Part shown: one piece after another, positions 1-9,702 of the stretch | Layout: every line of letters starts with the position of its first letter | Numbering within the stretch: position 1 is the stretch's first letter | The notes under the pieces: model-generated | Told to the model about the DNA's origin: nothing | The model's database searches: none | Seen by the model: only the letters and a program-made list of their open reading frames with translations | Assembly: GCA_015057455.1 (NCBI GenBank) | Contig: SVEH01000006.1 | Coordinates: 62,001-126,000, forward strand | Length of the DNA stretch: 64,000 bases | Reading direction: 5' to 3' | DNA from: Lachnospiraceae bacterium | GTDB lineage: Bacteria > Bacillota > Clostridia > Lachnospirales > Lachnospiraceae | Program-made: the position numbers and the translations under genes

Positions 1-975
1 CAATTCTGTATAATGATATTCTGATTGAGTATTATCATAATAGAAATAATCCTCAAAAAACTTATATTTATAGTATTGTCCGCCTTTTTTCTCTCCAGTA
101 TCAAACCATAATTCATCTGCTTGTGGCATATTATTAATAATAGCTCCATTTGTATAAAAAGTTGCAGTTGAACGATACATTGGTTTACATATATATAATA
201 AATCTAAATTATTCCATATTTTTGAAGAACCAGAAGACATAGTTCTACTAGCAACTACTCTTGGATGGTCTGTATTTAAGTTACCTTCAATTGTTTTCAC
301 TGATGAACCATTATTTTCTGCAATCATAAATATATGATGATTTCCAATTCCTGTGCTACTATTACCTACTATCAAATCACCTGGTACTGCTTTATTAATA
401 ACATCTGCAGTTGATTTAATTTCAATAGCTCTATTATTTTTCAAAAACCATCCTGGATCTCCACCAGTATTATATGTACGCGCAACTTGTCCATCTACAA
501 AAAATCCTGGATTTGCCTTATAAACTGTCATCTTACATTCTGCTACGTCTGCTGCCCAACCTAAGAAGAAATAACACCATGCAGTCTTCTTAACTTCCAT
601 TTCACGCCATCCCCATGGATCGTAAAGGTATTTGCCACTTCCGTCCTTAATATTAACAAATTCCCAATACCATTTATTGTATTTTGTATAAAATTCTGCT
701 TCGCTACTATAATCTTCAACTACTCCTAGCTGACTATTAGCAACATTAATAATATCTGTACGCTCAGAACCTGTTAGTTTCACATCTGTCTCAGTTATTC
801 CATCTGTAGTAACTAATGGTCCCATTCCTACACTCTTTCTATAATCATCTATATCAACCTTCTTAGCTATCTCTTTACTAAAATTAGGCACACAAATGCA
901 CAGTATCAAAATTGCTACTACAACACATGATACTGCACTTATTCTCTTTTTACTCTCCGCACTTATCTTTCTCAT
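1..975 (-). CDS. Secreted CHAP-like / Listeria-Bacteroides repeat protein, 3' end outside window
   Basis: An open frame runs from the ATG at 975 to the window edge without a stop, behind a GGAGG site. The product opens with a membrane segment (about residues 15-32), then a CHAP-like amidase/peptidase domain: the Cys motif AWCYFFLGW, the His motif NHHIFMIA and the TIEGN motif. At the cut end the first Listeria-Bacteroides repeat begins (ATFYTNGAIINNMP). It closely parallels the complete gene at 1371-3470, so the missing part probably holds several repeats and a shared C-terminal domain. Role inferred: an extracytoplasmic cell-wall-active or surface protein; substrate unknown. Confidence 0.8.
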   Translation of the reverse strand, partial: MRKISAESKKRISAVSCVVVAILILCICVPNFSKEIAKKVDIDDYRKSVGMGPLVTTDGITETDVKLTGSERTDIINVANSQLGVVEDYSSEAEFYTKYNKWYWEFVNIKDGSGKYLYDPWGWREMEVKKTAWCYFFLGWAADVAECKMTVYKANPGFFVDGQVARTYNTGGDPGWFLKNNRAIEIKSTADVINKAVPGDLIVGNSSTGIGNHHIFMIAENNGSSVKTIEGNLNTDHPRVVASRTMSSGSSKIWNNLDLLYICKPMYRSTATFYTNGAIINNMPQADELWFDTGEKKGGQYYKYKFFEDYFYYDNTQSEYHYTEL

Positions 976-1292
976 GCCTAGTTCCTCCCATTATCTATTT
1001 CCCCCTTAAATAACGAAATTGCTTTTAGGCATACTCATACATAATATTATTATACTTTTTTTTACAATATATCTCAATAAATCAAGGAATATTGGCCCTA
1101 TTATAAATTTAAATAGTATTCATTAATATTACTAATATATATATTTTTTATCCTTATACCTATATATAATTTTTTATATGCATCTACCGTCAAGTATTTA
1201 ATTTATATAAAATACAAATCCCATATGTTACTATTTTTTGTTTATATCCCTAACAATCATAAATTATTGTTAAGCAATAAATTAAATCAACA
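976..1292. other. AT-rich intergenic region
   Basis: No coding sequence is seen here. It should contain the promoter of the leftward gene starting at 975, but I could not pick a convincing -35/-10 pair. It ends at the long hairpin starting at 1293. Confidence 0.5.
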
Positions 1293-1344
1293 AAAATATA
1301 CTATAATTTAATACCTAAAAGTGCATTAAATTATAGTATATTTT
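1293..1344. terminator. Perfect 20-bp hairpin, bidirectional terminator-like
   Basis: Arms 1293-1312 and 1325-1344 are exact inverted repeats with a 12-nt loop. The stem is almost all A/T and is flanked by A on one side and T on the other. It lies just past the stop of the 1371-3470 gene and would end its leftward transcript. Confidence 0.7.
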
Positions 1345-1370
1345 ATTGTTTTCCTATTAAATTATCTTAT

Positions 1371-3470
1371 TTATCTCTCATCGAAAGTTGCTACATATCT
1401 TAATCTTACATCTGTCTGATTATATACATAATATGTATAATATTCCTCTCCATCAAAACCTTCACATTTTGTCCTTACATTCAAATACATCACTAAATCA
1501 TCCTTTTGTCTAGCAATTGTACTTGCTGGACCATCTGGTACAGGCAAATCATAATGCCTATTTGGAAGTATTTCTGCTGGTTCTGAATATCGTGAGCTTG
1601 AAACACTTCTTCCCGATGTAAAGAAATATACCATATCACTATCAGAGTCTGTAGTTATCTTAAATCCAATTTTATCTGCTTTATATATAGATGGATCTTT
1701 AACAGAGCCATATACATATGTCATATCTGCATCTAATCCTAAATCAAAGGTGATCCATTTTGCCCAATATTCTTTATTACCTATATCAGTTGGTGATATG
1801 GCACCATGCTTTGATCCTGATAATGACGGATTATCATACCAACCTTCAAATTCACAACCTGCTTTTGTAACCTCTGAACCATTTGGTAAGGTTGCACCTA
1901 TACTATATGTATATCTTGTAAGAACATCTGCCGTATTAATTCTACCTCCATTTGGATGTAATGTTACGGTATATACCTTCGGTTTCCACAACGCATAAAA
2001 CACCTTGTTTCCGGTCTCCGTTAATCCTATTTTTGTATATGTGGCTCCTGTAAATGATGAATTTGCATACCAACCTTGGAAATCATAACCTGTTCTTGAT
2101 ATTTGCGCTGCTGAAGGCAAATTAGCTCCTACGCCATATGTATACCTAGTTATATTAGCATATGGGTCAATTGTTCCACCATTTGGATATAGTGTTACTC
2201 CATATGTATTAGGCTCCCACTTTGCATAATAAATTTTATTACCTGTTTCGGAACTTGATATACTATATTTTCTTACACTATTAAACCAAAAATCTTCATA
2301 CCAACCAGCAAAAGTATATCCATGTTTACTTATTTGACTTGAATCCGGCAAATATGTTGTATTACCTGATTTATATGTAGTTATATCTGCTCCTGGTGCT
2401 AGCGTTCCGCCATTTGTTACTAACTGAACACTATATGTAATATCTGAAAACTTCGCATAATATGTAATGTTACCTCTTTGTTTTGCATTGGTTTTTGTAA
2501 CTGCTCCACCTGAAAATGATGAATTAGTATACCAACCTTGGAATGTTGCACCATCTTTTGTTACTTGCGAACCACTTGGTAACTGTATTTGTGTTCCATT
2601 ATAAGTCTCTAGATCGTCATAAAACTTGTATTTATAATACTTGTCTGCTCCACTTCCACCACTTGTACCATTTGACCATCCTGATGGCATTGAATTTATT
2701 GTTCCACCATTTGTTTTAAATGTAGCTGTCGCTCTATACATAGGTTTACATATACATATCATATTCATTCCATTCCACTTAGTCAAACCGTCTTTACTTA
2801 CAGTTCTTGCAACTACTTTATTAGATGAATTACCCTCTATTGTAGATACTGTACTACCATTATTACCTGCTATTAAATATACATGGTTATAACCTCCACC
2901 ACTCTTTAAAAAAACAAAGTCTCCTGGTTCCCCATAAGTAACAACATCTGTAGTTGTTGAAATATTTCTTTTTCTATTATTAACTGTAAACCAGTTTGGA
3001 TATCTTTCACTAGTATTATATTCATTATATGCTTCAAATGCACGTGCATTACGACCACATACAAACACACCTTTGTTTTCTGGTTTTACAGTTAACTGAC
3101 ATCCTGCCTTATCCGCACTCCACCCTAGAAACATATAACACCATGCGCCATGTTTTACTAAATGTGGTATAGATGACCATCCTAAGGTATCATTACCATC
3201 TATATTTACAAAATTCCAGAACCACTTATTATATATTGTACCATACTCAGCATTATCATCCTCTGTTACTCCTAATTGTGATTGCGCCTGTGCTATAGTA
3301 TCAGCTCTTTCATTACCAGTATTAGATACAGCAACTGATTTTTCACTTTTATCAATCTTATCCCAATCTACCTCATCCAATCCACTTGTTATACCTATAA
3401 CAATAGTAAGAATAATTATAATACCTGTCGTTATTAAAGATACTTTTTCTTCTTTTTTATAATTCCTCAT
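1371..3470 (-). CDS. CHAP-like domain protein with Listeria-Bacteroides repeats
   Basis: The 699-residue product has an N-terminal membrane segment (residues 11-29). A CHAP-like domain spans about 57-240: catalytic-type Cys111 in AWCYMFLGW, His196 in YNHVYLIAG and IEGN at 211-214. Four Listeria-Bacteroides (InlB B, Flg_new type) repeats of about 75 residues follow (about 247-572), each with a 'NGG' strand and an 'F.GWY...YYAKW' end. The last 125 residues match the C-terminus of the 3772-6342 product in layout (YVYG..., ending VATFDER versus VASYEEW). CHAP domains cleave peptidoglycan amide or peptide bonds; here that role is inferred. No LPXTG signal is present, so anchoring would be by the N-terminal segment. 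Confidence 0.8.
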   Translation of the reverse strand: MRNYKKEEKVSLITTGIIIILTIVIGITSGLDEVDWDKIDKSEKSVAVSNTGNERADTIAQAQSQLGVTEDDNAEYGTIYNKWFWNFVNIDGNDTLGWSSIPHLVKHGAWCYMFLGWSADKAGCQLTVKPENKGVFVCGRNARAFEAYNEYNTSERYPNWFTVNNRKRNISTTTDVVTYGEPGDFVFLKSGGGYNHVYLIAGNNGSTVSTIEGNSSNKVVARTVSKDGLTKWNGMNMICICKPMYRATATFKTNGGTINSMPSGWSNGTSGGSGADKYYKYKFYDDLETYNGTQIQLPSGSQVTKDGATFQGWYTNSSFSGGAVTKTNAKQRGNITYYAKFSDITYSVQLVTNGGTLAPGADITTYKSGNTTYLPDSSQISKHGYTFAGWYEDFWFNSVRKYSISSSETGNKIYYAKWEPNTYGVTLYPNGGTIDPYANITRYTYGVGANLPSAAQISRTGYDFQGWYANSSFTGATYTKIGLTETGNKVFYALWKPKVYTVTLHPNGGRINTADVLTRYTYSIGATLPNGSEVTKAGCEFEGWYDNPSLSGSKHGAISPTDIGNKEYWAKWITFDLGLDADMTYVYGSVKDPSIYKADKIGFKITTDSDSDMVYFFTSGRSVSSSRYSEPAEILPNRHYDLPVPDGPASTIARQKDDLVMYLNVRTKCEGFDGEEYYTYYVYNQTDVRLRYVATFDER

Positions 3471-3771
3471 ATGCGCCCCAACCTTTCAGGATTTCTATAC
3501 ACATTTCAACAATTATAAATATACATATAACTGCATCTGTCTTTATACTTTCCCATTTTTTCATTTTATAAAACAATTTCATAGTCATATGCATATACAT
3601 TCATACTTTAATTTTACCACTTTCTTACAATTTTATAAATTAATCTACTTATTATATTTACTTATAAATATTATTAAAAGAGTCCCCGTCAAGGAATAGG
3701 TATATTAAACCTCATTTAATTCACCCATTCACTATTCGAGGACTCTCTATTTAGCTAATTATTCACTTCTT
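3471..3771. other. Intergenic region with one terminator
   Basis: No coding sequence is seen. It holds the upstream region of the 3470 start (a weak AAAGG site precedes the ATG) and, at 3679-3746, the hairpin that ends the next gene. Confidence 0.5.
3679..3746 (-). terminator. Terminator of the 3772-6342 gene
   Basis: Read leftward, AGAGTCC pairs with GGACTCT across a long loop and is followed by TTTTAATA. It lies directly past the stop codon at 3772. Confidence 0.6.
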
Positions 3772-6342
3772 CTACCATTCTTCGTAAGAAGCAACAAATC
3801 TATATGTTATCTCTTTTGCAGTATACACATCGTAAGTTACTGTAGTGTCACCATCGAATTGCTGACATGTTGCTTTCATCTTTATGAATAGTACCTTATC
3901 GTACTTATCATTTGCAATTCTTTCTCCCAATGGTGTTGGCAACGCTATCATATGCATTCTATTTCTAATTACATCAAGCATACTAGTTCCTGTTAACACT
4001 GGTGCTGTATTAGTATTAGTTTCACTTAAATATGCTTTTATGTTAGCTGTTGTTGAATCTGTTCTTATCTCAAACTCTGTTGGTTGTGATTTAAATATAT
4101 CAGAATCATCCTCTAGACCATATACATAACACAACTTAGACTCTGTTTTTATTTCAAATGGAATCCATTTTGCCCAATACTCTTTATCGCCTGTTGCATT
4201 AGTTGGAATCTTGTACTGAACATCTCCAGTTAAGGCACTATTAGAATACCATCCTCCAAATTCACAACCTGCTTTTCTTATTATCAGTGCATTTGGCAAT
4301 TTTGCTCCAACGCCATATGTATATTTTGTTACTTCTGTTCCAGGAACAAAGTTACCTCCATTTGGATGTAATATTACGCCATACTCTGCAGCTTCCCATT
4401 TTGCATAGTATGTTTTATTACCTGTATCTGCTGACGTAATCTCAGTTATTGGTGTGCCACTACATTCTGGATTATCATACCAACCTTTAAAATCATAACC
4501 TTCCTTCGTTACATTTGTTGGTAATGTTACCGTATCTCCATACGAATACTCCATTACATTACCTGAATTAATAGTTCCACCATTTGGATTAAATGTAACT
4601 GAATATTTTGCCGGCGACCACTTAGCCCAGAAATTTTTTGTTCCTGTTTCATTTGTTCCTATTGTATAATATCTTGTACCGTTAAGAGCTGCATTGGAGT
4701 ACCATCCCTCAAACTTGTATCCAGGTTTTGTTATATTATCCTCCGTAGGAAGTGTTACCCCTACACCTTTAACATATTTCGTAACATTTCCACTATTTAT
4801 TGTACCACCATTTGGATGCAAATTAACTGCAAATCCACTCTGTTCCCACCTAGCATATAATGTAAGACTATACCTTGTTGTTTTTCCTATTGCACCATAT
4901 GGTCCTCCACTAGACGTATGCCATCCTGCAAAAGTATGTTCATTCTTTGTTACATCCGTTGGCAAAGTACTCCTATATCCATATCTATAATACTCTGAAT
5001 ACGAACCATTAATTTTTCCTCCATCTAAGTTATATGTCACAGTTGATCTTACCCTTGGTCCTGATACTAATCTATCCATTTCCCAATAACCAAAAGATCC
5101 ATATGATCCATATGCACCTGGTTCGTATGATGATGGTGGATAATAATAACTAGATCCATTCACTACAACATCTGCAAAATCCTCATTTGCATAATAATTC
5201 TGAGGTAGCACATCAAACTTTAATTTAATAAGAAACGTTGCGTAATACATTTTTTGAGCTAAGGATGAACCATTCCACTTAAAGTTAAATGTTTTATTAT
5301 TATTAGCCGTTGTATAGGAACCTCCATCTGTAACATCTAATGTTCCAGGCACAAATTCAAATGCATCTGAAATAGTAACTGAAAAATCCATATCTTCATA
5401 CTCTAAATCTGTACTTACCAAATCTACAGCTACCTTCATCAAATAATACATGCCTCCATCACTAGAATCATAAAAACTGTCATTTACCTGAGTCGACATA
5501 AATCCATACATAACATGATAATGATTAGATGTCCATATATATGACATATCCTCGTATATTACTCTTTTTTGTGAACTTGTATTAGCATAATAATATAACC
5601 CTGGACTTGATGTTAATTTAGATGTTCCATCTGGTGTAGTAACAACTGCACAGCCTGATGTATTCTTTGTTGCATCTGAACCAATTGCATAAAATTTTGA
5701 GTTACCATTTAATATAGAAGCAGGCAAACTATTAGCATTAACTGTACATATATAATTAACAAAATAATCTTTGTATCCTAAACCATTATTCCATGTTATA
5801 GTAACATTTCTATTATTATTACTAAATGCAGATGACATACGACTATCACTTACACTATATGTACTTTTCACCATTGTTAACTGACTAGGTACCTTAAAAG
5901 TCAAAGTAGCTTTAGGCACTACATCTTCTTCGTATCCAGCAGTTGTATCTATTTCGTAAGAAACTCTTATATATGGATTGCCATTAGCATCCGTCCAACT
6001 ACCATTGTAATAAATATAATCACAATGTGCATAGAAATCAAACCAATAATTGTCTCCTGCAACAGAAGAATATGTTCCTTCTCTACTTTCTAACCCTTCA
6101 AAAAGAAGTGAATTATATACTGGTTCACCACTTGCCACACCTACAGATTCTACCTTATCAACTTTTTTCTCCGTATCTATATCACTCTTATTAAATTCAG
6201 GCACAAAAAAAACTGATAATACTAATACTGTTATTATCAGACTTACATTCCTGATTATATTAGGCCTATTGCGCAAATGCTTTTTAGTGATATGACTAGT
6301 TACTAAATCTTCACTTTTTCTCTTCATAAAATCACTCTTCAT
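3772..6342 (-). CDS. Large surface protein with four Listeria-Bacteroides repeats
   Basis: The 856-residue product has a membrane segment near residues 28-47, then about 380 residues rich in Tyr, Ser and Asn that look like beta-sandwich adhesin modules, though I recognise no named family. Four Listeria-Bacteroides repeats of about 74 residues follow (about 434-728), then a 127-residue C-terminal domain shared with the neighbouring 1371-3470 protein. Unlike its neighbours it has no CHAP domain. Start is uncertain: ATG at 6342 or at 6327 in the same frame; neither has an ideal Shine-Dalgarno site. Likely an extracellular adhesin or wall-associated protein; the binding partner cannot be read from sequence. 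Confidence 0.75.
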   Translation of the reverse strand: MKSDFMKRKSEDLVTSHITKKHLRNRPNIIRNVSLIITVLVLSVFFVPEFNKSDIDTEKKVDKVESVGVASGEPVYNSLLFEGLESREGTYSSVAGDNYWFDFYAHCDYIYYNGSWTDANGNPYIRVSYEIDTTAGYEEDVVPKATLTFKVPSQLTMVKSTYSVSDSRMSSAFSNNNRNVTITWNNGLGYKDYFVNYICTVNANSLPASILNGNSKFYAIGSDATKNTSGCAVVTTPDGTSKLTSSPGLYYYANTSSQKRVIYEDMSYIWTSNHYHVMYGFMSTQVNDSFYDSSDGGMYYLMKVAVDLVSTDLEYEDMDFSVTISDAFEFVPGTLDVTDGGSYTTANNNKTFNFKWNGSSLAQKMYYATFLIKLKFDVLPQNYYANEDFADVVVNGSSYYYPPSSYEPGAYGSYGSFGYWEMDRLVSGPRVRSTVTYNLDGGKINGSYSEYYRYGYRSTLPTDVTKNEHTFAGWHTSSGGPYGAIGKTTRYSLTLYARWEQSGFAVNLHPNGGTINSGNVTKYVKGVGVTLPTEDNITKPGYKFEGWYSNAALNGTRYYTIGTNETGTKNFWAKWSPAKYSVTFNPNGGTINSGNVMEYSYGDTVTLPTNVTKEGYDFKGWYDNPECSGTPITEITSADTGNKTYYAKWEAAEYGVILHPNGGNFVPGTEVTKYTYGVGAKLPNALIIRKAGCEFGGWYSNSALTGDVQYKIPTNATGDKEYWAKWIPFEIKTESKLCYVYGLEDDSDIFKSQPTEFEIRTDSTTANIKAYLSETNTNTAPVLTGTSMLDVIRNRMHMIALPTPLGERIANDKYDKVLFIKMKATCQQFDGDTTVTYDVYTAKEITYRFVASYEEW

Positions 6343-6488
6343 TCACTTAATATTTCCCCACCTAATAAACTTCTCGCTTAATATAATTGTAACACAATTA
6401 TTAATAATTAGCATTACTAAATCTCTTATCATATATTATAAATACTTATAAATAAATGTTTTTTCACCTTATAAAAACATAATAAAAG

Positions 6489-6530
6489 TACGCCCTAACC
6501 AAAAAGCTGTAGTTTTAGGTTATGGGCGTA
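6489..6530 (-). terminator. Terminator of htpG
   Basis: TACGCCC plus TAACC pairs with GGTTA plus GGGCGTA (one bulge). Read leftward the stem is followed by ACTTTTATT. It lies 20 bases past the htpG stop. Confidence 0.7.
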
Positions 6531-6551
6531 TTATTAAAAGCGTACTCTATA

Positions 6552-8501
6552 CTATTTTTCAACTAACATAGTCATAATTCTATTACTTCTATCTATAAAC
6601 TTAGTCATCTTCTCCGGTTCTAATGGTTTGTGACTAATCATTGCTAAATCATATAGTTGCTCACAAACTATATTAACATCATCATCTTCTTTATTGTTGA
6701 ATACATATTGAACAAGCTTATTATTAGCATTAAGTACTAATGTAACAGATTGGCCAAACATCGCTGGATCCATACCTCCCATATTGTACATACGCATCAT
6801 ATCTTGCATTCTTCTAGACTCTTCTGACAAAGTAACTACTGAAGATACATTCTCATTCTTAAGCTTCTCTACTTTTACTTCTAATGCTTCTTGCTCAAGA
6901 ACTTTTCTAAATAATTCTGTTAATGCTTCTGCTTGCTCCTTTATTGTCTCATCATTCTCGTCTATCTCTTCTCTAAATGATTCTGTTATATCAGCATCTA
7001 TTCTTTGGAATTTAATTGTTTCATCTTTTTGCTCTAATGATGTTATAAATGGTTGATCTATATTATGTTTTAAAACTATAGCATCCTGACCAGCTTCTTT
7101 AAACATATTAATATATTGACTTTGTTGTTGCTCATCAGTTACATAATATATTACCTTCTTATTCTCTTTAGTTGCTTCAAAATCTTCTCTATAATCTTTT
7201 AATGATATAAACTTATCCTCTAAGTTTCTAAAGATTATATAATCCTTCATCTTCTCTTCAAACTTATCATCTTTTAAGCAACCATACTTAATAAATGGAT
7301 TAATATCTTCCCAAAACTTTTCATAATTCTCTCTATCAGTCTTACACATACCTGATAACTTATCTGCTACCTTCTTAGTAATGTAATCTGATATTTTTCT
7401 TACAAAACCATCATTTTGTAATGCACTTCTTGATACATTAAGTGGTAAATCTGGACAATCAATTGTTCCCTTTAACAACATAAGGAATTCTGGTATAACT
7501 TCCTTAATATTATCAGCAATAAATACTTGATTATTATATAACTTAATTGTACCTTCAATTGAATCATACTCTGTATTAATCTTAGGGAAATATAAAATTC
7601 CTTTAAGATTGAATGGATAATCCATATTCAAATGTATCCAAAATAATGGTTCTTTATAATCATGGAATACTTTACGATAAAAATCTTTATATTCCTCATC
7701 TGTACACTCATTAGGATGTTTCGCCCATAATGGTAATGTATCATTAATTGGTTTTGGTCCCTTATCCTCTTTAGCAACCTCAGACTCTATTACATTGCCA
7801 TCCTCATCTACCTCAGGAGCTTCCTCAACAACCTCATCTACTACTTCTTCTACATCCTCTTTTACTGCTGCTGCATTAATTAAATAAATTTCAACAGGCA
7901 TAAATGAGCAATACTTATCTAATACTTCTCTTGCTCTATATTCGTTACAAAACTCATAACTTTCTTCATTAAGATATAATGTAATTTCTGTACCTCTAGT
8001 AATCTTATCTGAATCACTCATCTCGAATTCTGTCCCACCTTCAGACTCCCAATGTACAGCACTTTCACCATCTTTCCATGATAATGTATCAATAGTTACT
8101 TTATCTGCAACCATAAATGCAGAATAGAATCCTAAACCAAAATGACCTATAATTTGATCTTCATTAGTCTTATCTTTATATTTTTCTAAAAAGTCTGCTG
8201 CTCCTGAAAAAGCAATTTGATTAATATACTCTCTTACTTCATCTGCAGTCATACCTATACCGTTATCTATAATCTTAATAGTCTTATCATTAGCATCTAC
8301 TATAACATCTAATTTAAACTTCTCATCATCTGCTAACTCAACCTCACTCATAAGGCTTAATTTCTTAAGTTTAGTTATAGCATCGCATCCGTTAGAAACT
8401 AACTCTCTATAAAAAATGTCATGGTCTGAATATAACCACTTTTTAATAATAGGAAATATATTCTCTGAATTTATTGATAAACTTCCTTGCTCTCTATTCA
8501 C
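6552..8501 (-). CDS. htpG: Chaperone HtpG (Hsp90 family)
   Basis: The 649-residue product is a full-length bacterial Hsp90. The N-terminal GHKL ATPase motifs are visible: RELVSNGCDA (catalytic-type Glu33, Asn37, Asp40), DNGIGM and GHFGLGFYSAFMVA. The middle domain and C-terminal dimerisation region follow. Hsp90 binds and remodels client proteins in the cytosol in an ATP-driven cycle. An unusually acidic stretch (about residues 213-250, rich in E, V and D) lies between the N and middle domains, like the charged linker of eukaryotic Hsp90. The gene has a strong promoter and a CIRCE operator just upstream, so HrcA heat-shock control is expected. Confidence 0.97.
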   Translation of the reverse strand: MNREQGSLSINSENIFPIIKKWLYSDHDIFYRELVSNGCDAITKLKKLSLMSEVELADDEKFKLDVIVDANDKTIKIIDNGIGMTADEVREYINQIAFSGAADFLEKYKDKTNEDQIIGHFGLGFYSAFMVADKVTIDTLSWKDGESAVHWESEGGTEFEMSDSDKITRGTEITLYLNEESYEFCNEYRAREVLDKYCSFMPVEIYLINAAAVKEDVEEVVDEVVEEAPEVDEDGNVIESEVAKEDKGPKPINDTLPLWAKHPNECTDEEYKDFYRKVFHDYKEPLFWIHLNMDYPFNLKGILYFPKINTEYDSIEGTIKLYNNQVFIADNIKEVIPEFLMLLKGTIDCPDLPLNVSRSALQNDGFVRKISDYITKKVADKLSGMCKTDRENYEKFWEDINPFIKYGCLKDDKFEEKMKDYIIFRNLEDKFISLKDYREDFEATKENKKVIYYVTDEQQQSQYINMFKEAGQDAIVLKHNIDQPFITSLEQKDETIKFQRIDADITESFREEIDENDETIKEQAEALTELFRKVLEQEALEVKVEKLKNENVSSVVTLSEESRRMQDMMRMYNMGGMDPAMFGQSVTLVLNANNKLVQYVFNNKEDDDVNIVCEQLYDLAMISHKPLEPEKMTKFIDRSNRIMTMLVEK

Positions 8502-8542
8502 TGTAATCTCTCCTTTACCAATTATTTCTAATTACATTGAAT

Positions 8543-8571
8543 ATAATAATACGATTATGACCTATTGTCAA
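8543..8571 (-). promoter_or_regulatory. Promoter of htpG
   Basis: Read leftward: -35 TTGACA (8566-8571), a 17-base spacer and -10 TATTAT (8543-8548). The transcript would start about 35 bases before the ATG at 8501. Confidence 0.85.
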
Positions 8572-8578
8572 GAAAAAA

Positions 8579-8605
8579 TTAGCACTCATTAACTTCGAGT
8601 GCTAA
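8579..8605 (-). promoter_or_regulatory. CIRCE element (HrcA operator)
   Basis: Exact CIRCE consensus: TTAGCACTC, nine bases, GAGTGCTAA. It sits seven bases upstream of the -35 hexamer of the htpG promoter rather than over the start site. A second possible -10 (TATAAT at 8625-8630, leftward) would put CIRCE in the leader, the classic location, but it lacks a good -35. Confidence 0.95.
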
Positions 8606-8666
8606 TATGTATTCGTTGTTATTAATTATACTGAATAAAATCACATATATAATCATCTTCTGTTTT

Positions 8667-9161
8667 TTAAAGCTCATTATACTCTACTTCATTTTTATTA
8701 AGAAATACTTTTATACTGTTATCCCATTCCTTATCCAAGGATTTATCCATAACAAATGTTTTGTATGAAATTCCAGTAACAATATTAACCTCATTATTCT
8801 CATACATAATATTTAAAAACAATCCTTCTACATCGTTCTCTGTCAATTGATATGAGAATTTTTTTAATGTATTACTTGTGTTCTCCTTTGACAAAAGAAG
8901 TACAATTTTAAAAGAAGATGGCACTTTGTTTCCTTTAATAATATCATAGACATATCTTTTAATATCTAGCCACTTTGCGTAACTATCTTCTATATTCTCT
9001 AATTCTTCACTTGTATACCATTTTTTATTAATTCTTCCATCAATTGAAAACTTACTAAATGTAGCAACTTCCACATTTGAAGTCAAGAAATTATCAAAAA
9101 CATTATCTACAAGTATCTTATTCATAAATTTCTTAACATCTTCAACCTTTAAACTTATCAT
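8667..9161 (-). CDS. Small conserved protein, DUF5721-like
   Basis: The 164-residue product has no signal peptide or membrane segment. Its opening (MISLKVEDVKKFMNKIL) and overall length recall the DUF5721 proteins of Lachnospiraceae; this is from memory and not certain. The start has an AGGAG site six bases upstream. It precedes htpG in the same direction, but htpG has its own promoter. Function unknown. Confidence 0.7.
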   Translation of the reverse strand: MISLKVEDVKKFMNKILVDNVFDNFLTSNVEVATFSKFSIDGRINKKWYTSEELENIEDSYAKWLDIKRYVYDIIKGNKVPSSFKIVLLLSKENTSNTLKKFSYQLTENDVEGLFLNIMYENNEVNIVTGISYKTFVMDKSLDKEWDNSIKVFLNKNEVEYNEL

Positions 9162-9393
9162 TATATTCTCCTATGTTCGTAAAATATTACTTTATTATAT
9201 TTTGCTTCAATCCACAATTGTTAATTAACGTACACAACAACTTGCTCCATTTCATCTAGCTTATTTGTTATATATTACATCATAATCCTATTTTATCTAA
9301 TTTAATAAATATTAGTATAATTTTGAAAAATTTAGCCAAACTACTAATTAAAGAAAACATTTCTTTAAATAAAATATGAAAGGGGCTTTAATA

Positions 9394-9585
9394 ATGAGAG
9401 CTAGTAGTGAAACTTATGCAAAAGTTGCAAAACGTTGTTCATCTTACAATCCTACAAGAACTGGTGCTAAAAATATCATCGATTCAAAAGAAGAGGTTTC
9501 TTGTGTAAATTGTGAGCATTTTAATCATGATAAATACTGTAATTTAGATTTATATGATAAAATTGTTTCATCTTATAATATCTAG
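9394..9585 (+). CDS. Small Cys-rich protein
   Basis: A 63-residue protein. An in-frame ATG at 9376 exists, but the AAAGGGG site lies between it and the ATG at 9394 at ideal spacing, so 9394 is the start. The C-terminal half holds CVNCEHFNHDKYC: three cysteines and two histidines in a compact pattern that could bind one zinc ion. No known family recognised. It is single-gene, converging on the gene at 9703-11778 with a shared terminator. Confidence 0.65.
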   Translation: MRASSETYAKVAKRCSSYNPTRTGAKNIIDSKEEVSCVNCEHFNHDKYCNLDLYDKIVSSYNI

Positions 9586-9641
9586 TTATAATTATTCAAT
9601 CAAATTAATCTTCTATAATTATAATAGTATTATGTATCTAT

Positions 9642-9671
9642 ATAAAAGGGACTACAACAAGTCCCTTTTAT
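9642..9671. terminator. Bidirectional terminator
   Basis: Twelve-base-pair stem built on AAAAGGGACT and AGTCCCTTTT with a six-base loop, flanked by A and T tracts, between convergent genes. Confidence 0.85.
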
Positions 9672-9702
9672 TATATTGCTCTTTAACAACTTTTATTTTT
9701 TG

